DNA of 64,000 bases from Parapristionchus giblindavisi (lineage: Eukaryota; Nematoda; Chromadorea; Rhabditida; Diplogasteridae): contig CALSFV010000269.1 of NCBI GenBank assembly GCA_943737045.1, positions 496,001 through 560,000 on the forward strand, written 5' to 3'. Position numbers and translations under genes: made by a program. The notes beneath the pieces are model-generated. The model was not told where the DNA came from. It made no database searches and worked only from the letters and a program-made list of their open reading frames with translations. This document shows positions 10,736-20,907 of the stretch, piece by piece (position 1 is the first letter of the stretch; each line of letters begins with the position of its first letter).

Positions 10736-11499
10736 CTCTCCTCATTCGCTCAATGGACTCACGATGATTACCACTATTGTAGTCCCATGATTTGAACGGG
10801 TATATTGATAAAGGTTACTGTGGCTTTAAAGATGGAGACCGTCGAGTTTTGCCGCAATGTTCGGGTAGAATGATAGAGATTCATCACTCGAATCGAAAGA
10901 CATATTTGATATCGTTTGATGATATGTTTGAAGCTTCCTATGCACATTGAAACTACTTAAGGCAAGTAGAGAGCGATTTGCATGCCCGACTCTCTCACAT
11001 TCCCATTGTCCTGCACTCTAATTTCCACACAACATTAACATTCTAACCCGTGTTATTCGCGGGAGTCAGTCATGTAAACACAAGGTTCTTTAATGCCAGG
11101 GAATGGAATCGATTTGAAATTTAATTTCGCATCTGAATAGTTTAAAATGGAAGATCGGAAGTCGTTTCAGTTTGATCAGTGTGAAAGGTGCGTACGTTTG
11201 ACTGTCCCGACTGTCAATAATGAAACAATTTTCTCGTCTGCTGTGCTTTGGCACCAAACTACAAAGACTCCGCGACTGCCTGATTTCAGGTCAGAAGTAC
11301 GCCTCAAAGTAGAACGAAAACACTGGTGTCCGGGCAATATTTTCGTGAACAAACTGTTAAGACAGAAAGATAGCCAAAGTTATTCTGCATACCTTACATA
11401 AATTAGTTTATGCTAATTTAGCTTATTGATCGCTAGAATCGTGAATGAATCATGCTTGATGTACAGGCAAAGGCGCGAAATTTTGAAAATAAGAAAGTT

Positions 11500-11578
11500 C
11501 GGCAATAGATTTCGAACCCGCGACGTTGCGCTTACTAGACAGCGCCTTTACCGCTACACCAAGGGATGCACGAATGAA
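11500..11578 (-). repeat. tRNA-like (SINE-type) relic
   Basis: On the minus strand there is an A-box-like TGGTGTAGCGGTAAAGGCGC and, at the proper spacing, a B-box GGGTTCGAAATC. A GCGCT...AGCGC anticodon-like stem encloses an 8-nt loop. The T-stem does not pair, so I call it a tRNA-derived element or pseudogene rather than a working tRNA. Confidence 0.5.
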
Positions 11579-12135
11579 AGTTCTAATTTCTTTCATATCA
11601 TTTAGCCCTTGAATAGCCGATATGTTATATATTTGCATGGACATTCGACGGCATCCATCTTTAAGCTAGTGTCATGCCTAACTGGCCGTTTGACTTAAAT
11701 CAAGTCTGAATTCTCTTACAATTTCCCCTCTAAAATCTTGTATCCTGGCTCTTTTCGCACTCTTTCTTTGAGTTTTCTTGTGATCGATGCACCCTGATTC
11801 CTTTTTAACCCCTTTTAACAAAACAAAACGAATAATAAATAGGAGAATAAAAATGAGATGGACAATTTATTCTTTGCTTTGCTCGGATTCACGACTTGCA
11901 ACTTTTCGACAAGCAAACGACTTCGACTTTTCACGACTTTGCCCGTTCTATCCCCACCTAGCGATGATCGCTTGACGTGAATAAATTAATATTATTATTG
12001 CTGGGATTGGCACAAGATAATTACCGATAAAATACTAAGGCAAAAGAGTACGAATTTAGAATAAATGACAGCGCCGTCGATGCTGATAATACACTTCACG
12101 AGCTTCTTGCTTTTTCTTGGGTACCTTTCCTAATT

Positions 12136-12857
12136 TAAAGGGGCTGACACCTTTGTCAACGGTCTATTCAACGCTCAACGCTCTCTCGTAGTTAGAGAAC
12201 AGAGAAATACCGTCAAAACGAAAAAAAGTGAAACATTTGACAAATAATTTGACAAAATTTGACAAAAGTTCACAAGATTTTGAAATTTTTGAATCATGAT
12301 ATCTAAACGCGGTTGCTAGTTTTTTATTTGATAATAGGGTATTTGAGCATCACTTGGCTTACCTAATTGACCTATGAAGAAAAAAATTTAAATATATTAC
12401 TGTGAACGTTGTTTCATGAAACTGGTATACGGTAGGATTTTCTACAGTATGCCACTTTTGCAGCCAGATCAATGTCATGATCCAAACAGTGCAAATTCGC
12501 TATAGGAAGTTAGGTAATGTTAGATATATCTATGATTGGACGAAAAAAGCTCGATGGCAGCAGTTTTACAGTAAGATTCTACAGTACGCTACAGTATACC
12601 AATTCTGCTCGCAGCACTCCCGATTATGTTTTTTTTTTCACTTTTGGCATGCATAACTGCATTGGGCAAACACATCCATAATTAGAAACCTTAAATAATA
12701 CATAATCAAGATAGTGAAAAATGCTAAAAATGGGAATCTTGTGAACTTTTGTCAAATTTTGTCAAATTATTTGACAAATGTTTCACTTTTTTTCGTTTTG
12801 ACGGTAGTGTGCGCAATGAAGTGGAGAGCATTGAGAGAGTTCAGTCCGCCTTTAATG
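12136..12857. mobile_element. TTAAAGG MITE carrying a nested insertion
   Basis: Left end TTTAAAGGGGCTGACACC with GTCAACGGTCT, right end AGTCCGCCTTTAA. The uninterrupted relative is at 17823-17943. Between its halves sits the palindromic element 12210-12804 flanked by TA on both sides. Confidence 0.7.
12210..12804. mobile_element. CCGTCAAAACG fold-back element with TA target duplication
   Basis: The terminal inverted repeats run for about 70 bases (CCGTCAAAACGAAAAAAAGT at the left; its inverse at the right). The copy at 17.89 kb shows the related empty site AATAGTGTGCGCAATGAAG with a single TA, which fixes the ends and the duplication. A TA target is typical of Tc1/mariner-mobilised MITEs. 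No ORF. Confidence 0.85.
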
Positions 12858-12933
12858 AATTATATTTATTCAATATTCAACTAGAATATACAGACCGAAA
12901 AAATACAATTCAATATGAAATAGAATGTAATTA

Positions 12934-15900
12934 TTAGCAGTAGCCACACGATTTCTGGCACATCGATTGCATCATAGAGACATACATTGGTATTGTACAT
13001 AGAGCTTTCTTTACCAAACAATCGGGCGTAATATCAACACAACCTCAAAAATCAGTGATTAATTCATACTAGTTTTATTAAAAGTTGAATTTTGAAAATG
13101 ACTTTTTTTATGTATAATATTTTGGTTCTCTATTCAGATGATCAAAGCGAAAAACAAATGAAACAATGCGGCAAGGGGCCCGTGCATCCGAAAAAAAGGA
13201 TAACTTTCAGTTTCCCTGACAATGAGTGAAAATTGAAATGATTTTTGCATAATCCCTACATCCCATTTGCTCATTATTCATTCTTCAATCTTCTTCAATT
13301 TATCTAATTCTGTACAGTGTTTTTCGTAAAGAGAAAATTTTAATTATTTTAATTATCATTAAACATGTCTCACTTGGAGCAGAAGTAGTTGTAGTAGGTA
13401 TGGGAACATTGCAGTGATTACAGGTGACTCTACAGTATGTCTTCATCATCGTTGAATATTCTTCAATAAGGCAAAGATGCGCACGGGTCAGGCAATCCGG
13501 AGTGAGATCGGCACAGGCTGAAGATAATGAAACATGCTTAAAATATGATGATCAAGATTGACTTACAAGGGAACTCTCCCAACTTAAGACACCGGCTCAG
13601 TAAGATTCGAGGGTTGAGCCAGTGACCCCGGACATCGACCTCACCGATTTGGCCCAAAATTTTTTTTATGGATACCCCCATGGGCCCCCATCACAAAATG
13701 GGTATTCATTTCGACTGGTTCCTTGAAACACAGATGTGGCGGGTTTTCGGAATTTGAAAACTCGATTTTCACCAGATAAAAAATGGAGCGACCTAGGACC
13801 AATGTTAGTGTCGGTTAATTATAAGTATAAATAGACAACAAAAACTGGCTATACGACGGTCCGGAGATCCGATCGCAAACTGATTTTTTACCTCCTCAAA
13901 ACATTCTAAAATTATTTAAAATTTTAAAACAAAAAAGTGCAGTCCAATTTTTGCCTTATCTTATAGATCAAAAAATTCCGCGTCGAATAAGGGAAAAAAA
14001 TCAAAAATCGAAGGACCCGTCTTTTGAGATAAATGAACCTGAAGATGACCCGAAAATATTTTTGTTTTCAAACCCCCTCATGTTTGTACTCATATTGAAG
14101 AGCTCGTCGAGTAGAACAACTTTCATGTTGAAGGTTTTGTATGAAACTCATGTGCAAGAGAAATACATGAGTTTTATTTATTCGCACGGTTGTTCACACA
14201 ATTTTGAGTAAAACGAAAGTAAAATATTTTTTGTGTACAAAGCGATTACGCCTATATTGTAGAACGCAAAAATCCATACTTACTTTATTGTTTCACGAAA
14301 AAAAATTGTAGACCCCCACGCTGAAAAAAAATGGCCTGGAAATTAGTATTGAAAAAAAATTGTCGAAACCTTGCCATGTTTATACTCATTTTAAAGTACT
14401 CGTCAAGTACATCATTTTTTATGTTGGTCGTATTCTATGAAAGTCGTTTGTTCTCAAGATACAAGCGATAATAAAGATTTGGATCCAATAAATCTTAATT
14501 CATGTATTTCTCTTGTACATGAGTTTCAGACAAAACGTTCAACATGAAAGTTGTTCTACTCGACGAGCTCTTCAATATGAATACAAACATGAGGGGGTTT
14601 GAAAACAAAAATATTTTCGGGTCATCTTCAGGTTCATTTATCTCAAAAGACGGGTCCTTCGATTTTTGATTTTTTTCCCTTATTCGACGCGGAATTTTTT
14701 GCTCTATAAGATAAGGCAAAAATTGAACTGCACTTTTTTGTTTTAAAAGTTTAATTAATTTTAGAATGTTTTGAGGAGGTAAAAAAATCAGTTTGCGATC
14801 GGATCTCCGGACCGTCGTATAGCCAGTTTTTGTTGTCGATTTATACTTATAATTAATCGACACTACCATTGGTCCTAGGTCGCTCCATTTTTTTCTGGTG
14901 AAAATCGAGTTTTCAAATTTCGAAAACCCGCCACATCTGTGTTTCAAGGAACCAGCCCAAATGAATACCCATTTTGTGATGGGGGCTCATGGGGGTATCC
15001 ATAAAAAATATTTGGGCCAAATCGGTGAGGTCGATGTCCGGCACTTCCTGCAATCTTACTGAGCCGATGTCTTAATGTGGCCATATGACATGGGAATAAT
15101 TTACCTGAATCAGTTTTCGATGCTGATTACAAATCCGTTTTCAAACGTTGCCCAATCGAGTTGAGATTCGAGAAAATCGATATTAAAATTCGCTAGTTTA
15201 TTCGGAAATTCGTGAGACTTCCTATATAAACCATCCCAATGCGTTCATAAACTCATCCATCAATTATCCAAACACCTCCTGGTGTAATTTTCTAGGGAAT
15301 GGTTTCTGTGATGGTTGAAATTACGGTTAGTGACCTACATAGCGATACTCAGCATGGTCGACTTAGTAAGAATCAACTATCAAAAGCTGCAGTTGATCGA
15401 TTTTTTACACGAAACCCGTCGCATATCCGCCGCACGAAAGACAGTCTAAGAAGATTTTTTGGACTTGATTTCCATTAAAACAACAATTTTTTTAACTGGA
15501 TGCAGACTAAAATGCTGTCGGGGGAATGACTCGTGTTCAAAAATTGAAAAAAACCAAAAAAAAATGCAAATTGGCTTTCTTTCGCTTTTTTTGCTTTCGA
15601 TATGCAACGGGTTTCGTTTAAAAAAATCGATCAACTGCAGCTTTTGACAGTTGATTCTTACTAAGTCGACCTTGCTGATTATCGCTATGTAGGTCACTAA
15701 CCGTAATTTCAACCATCAAAGAAACCATTCCCTAGTTAGTGGATATTGTAGGTAAATTGTGAATTTTCGAATCAAATAGTCGAATTTCAAGATCGATTTT
15801 CTCGAATCTCAGCTCGATTGGGCAACGTTTGATAACGGATTCGTAATCAGCATCGAAAACTGATTCAGGTAAATTATTCCCATGTCATATGGCCACATTA

Positions 15901-16432
15901 CGTTGAGAGAGTTCCCTTGTTAGAGGTATTGCGGAAGGCAAACTTGTCCACTTTCCTTTAAAAATCAGTCGTCATACCTACCGTGTGAGGACTTTCCGAC
16001 GGAATACAGAAGTTATAATCAGATGACAATAAAGACTTTATTTATTTTAATTATACTTTAATAAGGACGTACGTAATTACCATTACATATTAGGACAAAA
16101 AAGGTCGAATGGAAATTTTTCAATGCCACAGCGGGATGGCGTAAGAATGGCACATCGGGTAGATCAATATCGATCGACTTTATCTTCTCATTGGTTCTTG
16201 CGCACTCTTGTGTTTAACATGTCTCATGAATATCATATGCAGAAAAGCAAAGGAGACCTTTACAAACACATGCCCATCCTATATTTTTTTCACCCTCACT
16301 CTTTTTCATTATTTTTCTTCATTACTTTTTTATAATTATAGATATAAATTATTGAAACGAACTTGTTTCTGGATCCTCCGATTGAACTAGTGATATAAGA
16401 AGAATAGTAACGAAAATGTTTAACATATTCAT
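12934..16432 (-). CDS. Secreted protein with two ShK domains, paralogue 2
   Basis: Exons 16363-16432 (signal peptide MNMLNIFVTILLISLVQS), 13374-13517 (ShK 1, with TYCRVTCNHC, then a Pro/Thr linker) and 12934-13043 (ShK 2, ending SCGYC and TAA) give 107 residues, exactly as in paralogue 1, with high identity in ShK 1. The gene is 3.5 kb long only because intron 1 (13518-16362) received a fold-back element that itself received another. A minus-strand AATAAA at 12865-12870 lies ~65 nt after the stop, inside the right end of the 12.1-12.9 kb MITE. Role as for paralogue 1. Confidence 0.92.
13566..15919. mobile_element. CAAGGGAAC fold-back element, host of a nested insertion
   Basis: Outer ends CAAGGGAACTCTCCCAACTT and GTTGAGAGAGTTCCCTTG. 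Its right half (15076-15900) is itself palindromic around GGCCATATGACATGGG and CAGTTTTCGATGCTGATTAC, the same arms as the 7773-8180 element, plus an inner palindrome (15300-15735). It lies in intron 1 of paralogue 2. Confidence 0.8.
13588..15071. mobile_element. Nested fold-back element with TTAA target duplication
   Basis: Flanked by TTAA at 13584-13587 and 15072-15075. Terminal repeats GACACCGGCTCAGTAAGATT and AATCTTACTGAGCCGATGTC open ~600-bp arms (13588-14210 against 14495-15071). TTAA duplication is the hallmark of piggyBac-type transposition, so this is probably a non-autonomous member of that class. The arms contain matching open frames (LIxQKIPRRIREKNQKSKDP at 13963 plus and 14705 minus), which may be remains of a coding segment or chance. 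Confidence 0.75.
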
Positions 16433-16525
16433 AATCGAGTGGAAGCGAGCCGATTTGAATCTATTTACGAACGAAACTCCCATAATTTATAATAAAAGAT
16501 CGGAAGTCGTTTCAGTTTGTTCAGG
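16433..16525 (-). promoter_or_regulatory. Promoter block of ShK paralogue 2
   Basis: Minus-strand TATAAAT at 16485-16491, 53 bases before the ATG, and the plus-strand box GATCGGAAGTCGTTTCAGTT from 16499. It matches the block upstream of paralogue 1 in order and spacing. Confidence 0.6.
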
Positions 16526-17190
16526 TTTACGCACGAGTATAAGATAAACGTATTTGTTTTATTCGTACTCTAAACTTCATCCATGAGTGGATATTTACAA
16601 TGGTCCAAGAGAATCAAAAGCCAAAGTATCCTGATGTATCCATGCTCTCTGATTTATTATACCCTTCCATATCACAATGATCCCTCTCTTCGACGATAAC
16701 CGAAGTCGTGAAATTACTGATTATGAGAATTCAAGTGACGTGGAAACTTTCAACCGATGGTTGATAATGTCGGAGCTAAATGTGATGGATTTTTTTGCAG
16801 CGTCAGTGGTGTTCGAAGATTTCCTCCGTGCAGCAGTATTTATTTTCGTCTTGCAGCAAGTTCTATTCGGGTTGTAGTTGTTTTCAATCAATTTTCTATT
16901 CACCAATCTATCTTCATTCGACCAATATTTTTTACCCAGAACGATATTGGCCTTTAAGACAGTTTATAATTTTCTGAAATGAAATTGAAAGAAATTTTCT
17001 ACTGGCCTATCTATTTCATGGTTCCAAAATATCCGATATTGGGTAGTAACGACAACCACCTTTCCTTCGCTTCTTCTTCGCTTTTATAAAGTTGCTATTC
17101 ATACACAAGTTAAAGAAAGGTGACTCATTATGGACGTGATTTTCACAACCATTTCCCCACTCACGAGATATATTCATTGTACGACAAACA
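16526..17190. other. Intergenic, nothing recognised
   Basis: AT-rich DNA with short unsupported frames only. Confidence 0.5.
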
Positions 17191-17199
17191 ATATCCCTA

Positions 17200-17290
17200 G
17201 TTCAAATCGTCACATGATTTCTGCTTAACGTGGACACCATGGAGAATATTGTGCGGTTTTCCCAGCCGTAATAATCCCATTTTTGGAATA
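17200..17290 (-). pseudogene. Decayed terminal exon of a two-ShK paralogue
   Basis: On the minus strand, pieces GATTATTACG, GAAAACCGCACAATATTC, CCATGGTGTC and CAGAAATCATGTGACGATT line up in order with the last exon of paralogue 2 (GATATTACG, ACAATACC, ATGTATGTCTC, CAGAAATCGTGTGGCTACT). Several small deletions and frame changes remove the domain. It suggests that the tandem family once had a third member. Confidence 0.45.
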
Positions 17291-17454
17291 GATCCATAAA
17301 TATTGACTTATCGCTTGAGCCAAAATAGTTTTATCGGAAGAATCATACTTTATTTTTAATTGGTTTGGTCTTGAGACGAATGAATGTATTCAATACTTTA
17401 TCGTTAAAGGATCAATAGTTAGTGGCCCGTATTTAGATGAGGAAAGTAGAAGAA

Positions 17455-19982
17455 CTAAGTAGACACGAAGGAAGGTATCGTATCTTTCGCATGCAATTTG
17501 TTCCTCATCGACAGAACAATTCTAACGATATCTGAGGTGTCCCTCAACAGCTCGGCAACGTCTACCGCAATATCATTCGTCTTTTGTGGCCTTTGATAGG
17601 TCTCGGAGAGGTGGTTTGAATCCAATTCTTGTACAGGATCGCATAGTCCACAAGTTCTTCTACAATACTTGGAGAGCATCGGCGCATGGGTGGATAAATT
17701 ACACTTATCAGCTAGTTCATCACAATTATCTCCTTGATCACGGCAAACTGAAATCGATTATCGATTTTTTTTGAAAAATTAAGATATTTTGAATAATATA
17801 ATAGTTATTACTGATGTTTATATCTTAAAGGGACTGAAACCTTTGTCAACGGTCTCTTCAACACTCTACGCTCTATCATTGTTAGAGAAAAATAGTGTGC
17901 GCAATGAAGAGACCATTGAGTGAGGTCACTCTCCCTTTAACATACTCAATGGGGGTTCTACTGAAGATGGCCAACCCCATTGGGTAGAGGTTCACTGTCT
18001 AGAACCTAATGGCCGAAACAGTGAATCTCGCCTCTACTAATAACTACTTTAGATTCATTAATATCTAATTTTATGAGTACATTTGCATGTGTAACTATTG
18101 CATATTTCGCTTATAATAAATAATTTGTAAAGGTATATTTTACCAGATGGTTTTCCCGGTTCACACTTTCCGCACGTATCTCTGCAATAAATCTCCATGT
18201 AGGGTCCGAAGGCGGGATCGTCGCATTTATCCGCCAATTCACCACAATTGCCAGCCACATCTGCACAGATTTCGGGCGAGCCTGAGAAGAAAACTGAAAG
18301 AATTAAATATATAATGTAGATACTTTTATACTTTTGGTGAGATGAATTTTTCATTGCCAGTTCTCAAGTTATATGTTAGTGTTAACTTTCCTTGCAATCA
18401 GAAGTTTATGCAGTCTCTGCCAGCGATTCATGTTTCAATATAATCACGTTCCTAATGTGCAAAACAATAGAGGTTTCGCATTGAATGTGAAATTATTTAC
18501 AACAAAAATGCATCCATGATCGCTGTATAATATATTCCTATACTTACCGAATCTCGGATTCATAAATATACTTTTTTTAAATCAATGGTGATGCGCAGTA
18601 AATAATGCTTCACTTTATTTGATTCCCCGATTCAATTATTCAAATGAAACGGAATTCATGTTTTAACCTTTTCATTGGGCAACAATATCAATCAAATAGC
18701 ATTCTACAATCTTCAAACCTGGAGCTCTGCATCGGCCACATGTCCCCGCACAAAGTTTTGACATCATCGATGCATATGAGGGCTCGTGACAGCGAGATTT
18801 AAGTGCGGCACAATTTGCACCGAGATCCGAACATGGCTCTGAAATAATATAAAACATTTATCTGCTTGATTTTAGACAGATCAATCTACATAACCAAACT
18901 TGGAAACAATTTCACTGACTAATGAGAGCATGAGTAAACATGCTCTTTTTGTGTTTAATCTCGAATAAATGAAGGATCTATCCACTTGATAAGGCTATCT
19001 GAGCAAACAGATCAATACACTTATCAAAGATTGCGATGATATAGGGGTTAGTGATGTACTAACTAATTCCCAAATGTTGTTAACTTTCTTTTATTTTATC
19101 ATGGAAATGTTATTATGATATTGTACTTTAGCAGAACACATCGATAAATCTAATGACCGCTGCTGGTATTATATTTTTGCTGTTGACGGACTCTTGGTAA
19201 TGAGAACAAATAGTTTTCAATGATCTCGCGATATCGCAAAATACTCACTTGGAACTCCGTCGCACATATTACATGTTTTGGGACATAAAATGGATAGGAT
19301 ATTGATCCACGATGGATTGTTACAGTGAATGGCGAGTTCAGGACAATTCTGTCCCGTGTCAACGCAATCTCCATCAATCGATGCAACTGAAATTATTTTA
19401 ATTCGTTCGATCATTGCAAATATGACCAAAGAATATATGATAAATAAATAACGAGGTCTATTTTAGTCTGTACATATCGCAACATTTGTCTGTTCATTAT
19501 ATCCCTCAAGCGTGGAAACATTTTCAAGCGTGGAAACATTTTGAAAAATGTGTTTCAATGTTTCACTTTAAAAGTTGTCAGAACGTTGAGCAATTTTCTG
19601 ATGGGGTGTACAAATACAATCTCTCTAGCCTTCTTGTCACCTTATGACCTCACCTTTCAACCACCACGTTCAACATGTAATGAAACATATAATGAAGTCG
19701 ATAATTCAACTAAAGAGTTCTTCATTGTTCGCTTTTCCGACTCGAACTTTGAAACAATCCTCGAAAGCGCGTGTTTGTTTTTGTGTTGGTCAAACGAGCT
19801 AAAGAGATCTGACCACCAGATGGATCTTGATATAAATATACTCACTAATCATTATCATAAATAATCAGCAAAGCCATCATGCATTCAATTCGAAAAAAAA
19901 TATTTAAAAACAAAAATTGAATCAATACATTACCTTCGCTGTACATGAAGTGAATTAGTAGAAGAATTGCACACAGAAACAT
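17455..19982 (-). CDS. Secreted protein with four ShK domains
   Basis: Five exons, all in phase 1: 19934-19982 (signal peptide MFLCAILLLIHFMYSE), 19249-19386, 18719-18838, 18144-18281 and 17455-17747 (TAG). They total 738 nt, 245 residues. Each of exons 2-5 carries one six-cysteine ShK domain (ends LCPKTCNMC, LCAGTCGRC, YCRDTCGKC, YCRRTCGLC). The last exon continues into a ~65-residue hydrophilic tail without cysteines. One domain per phase-1 exon is the usual way such families grow. The start lies only 336 bp after the stop of the giant mucin on the same strand; an upstream TATA-like AATATAAAAT near 20160 suggests its own promoter, although a nematode operon cannot be excluded. Confidence 0.92.
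17823..17943. mobile_element. TTAAAGGG MITE, uninterrupted copy
   Basis: Ends TTAAAGGGACTGA and TCACTCTCCCTTTAA, with the GTCAACGGTCT interior shared with 12136-12857. It lies in the last intron of the four-ShK gene. Confidence 0.65.
17954..18029 (+). ncRNA. Structured motif with hammerhead-like core segments, copy 2
   Basis: A perfect 12-bp hairpin (one G-T pair) joins 17987-17998 (GAGGTTCACTGT) to 18018-18029 (ACAGTGAATCTC). GGTTCTA (17954-17960) is the exact complement of TAGAACC (18000-18006), and GGCC before the loop can pair with GGCC before GAAA. CTGAAGA fits the hammerhead CUGANGA and directly follows GGTTCTA; TGTC directly precedes TAGAACC; GAAA directly follows GGCC. So each of the three hammerhead strand segments is complete, but their linear order is I-CUGANGA-II, III-UC-I, II-GAAA-III. 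Compared with copy 1, stem positions change in pairs. It lies in an intron of the four-ShK gene, antisense to it. Confidence 0.4.
19387..19933. other. Intron 1 of the four-ShK gene
   Basis: Holds a short direct repeat (CAAGCGTGGAAACATTTT twice near 19510) and nothing else I can name. Confidence 0.5.
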
Positions 19983-20232
19983 TGGAATAGCTATGACCTG
20001 AGGGCACTGTTGGACGAGAGAATGGATACCACACACAAAGGAGGAGCGGATGGTCCGAAAGGGCGGTATCTCGCAAAGGAGGTTGGATCTTCCTGTTAGG
20101 CTTGTGAGAGCCAGCTCAAGTTGGATATTGTTTGATTTCTCACACAAAACATAAATTTTATATTTCATTCGAATCTCACTTGCTGAATCCTCTTTATGAT
20201 GTACGAGAAATGAAAATGAATGAAACCCTGCC

Positions 20233-20238
20233 TTTATT
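20233..20238 (-). terminator. Polyadenylation signal of the giant mucin gene
   Basis: AATAAA on the minus strand, 81 nt after the TGA at 20319-20321 and before the next gene's start. Confidence 0.7.
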
Positions 20239-20318
20239 CATGCTGTGACAATATGAAATGTGTTGACTGAGTATTATGACTGAGTAGTGTATGACATTTG
20301 TGCTATATCAATGGAGGT

Positions 20319-20812
20319 TCAACAGAAACGACAGGTCTTGGCGCAGTATTGTTGCATCATTGACAAGTACGCGGGATTTGTACAGAGCGATGCCTTCGGG
20401 GCACAATCGGTCGTTTGGTCGGCACAGGCTGAAATAGTTTTTGTTGAATATCAAGAAAAAAATCATTTAAACATAAAATTGTTCAAAATTTTGGGAAAGG
20501 CTCCACAAATCCATAATGCCTGCCCAAATTTTTTTGGTCAGTTTTGAGAAATTATAGCTAAATCTATTGCAAAGGGAAATGAGCTTTTCTTTAACATCTA
20601 ACATAAGTTCAATAAGCGACCATCGGCACATTACCTGGGGCAGGTTGTGTCGTAGTTGTTGTGGGCGCTAGAGTAGTAGGGGCCATCGTAGCTCCGCCTC
20701 CACAATAGGCGCAGGTCTTCGCACAGTATTGTTGCATCATCGAGGTATATGACGGGTTTGTGCAGAGTTGTGCCTTGTTCACACAATCGGATGAGTTATC
20801 AGCGCAGACTGA

Positions 20813-20907
<95 letters not shown>

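Noticed and set aside
13951..14947. Frames of up to 150 codons in the 13.6-15.1 kb arms
   Set aside because: Both lie in inverted arms of a TTAA-flanked element and mirror each other; no recognised domain, so not called as a gene.
19541..19864. 107-codon plus-strand frame
   Set aside because: Lies wholly in intron 1 of the four-ShK gene, with no splice or domain support.
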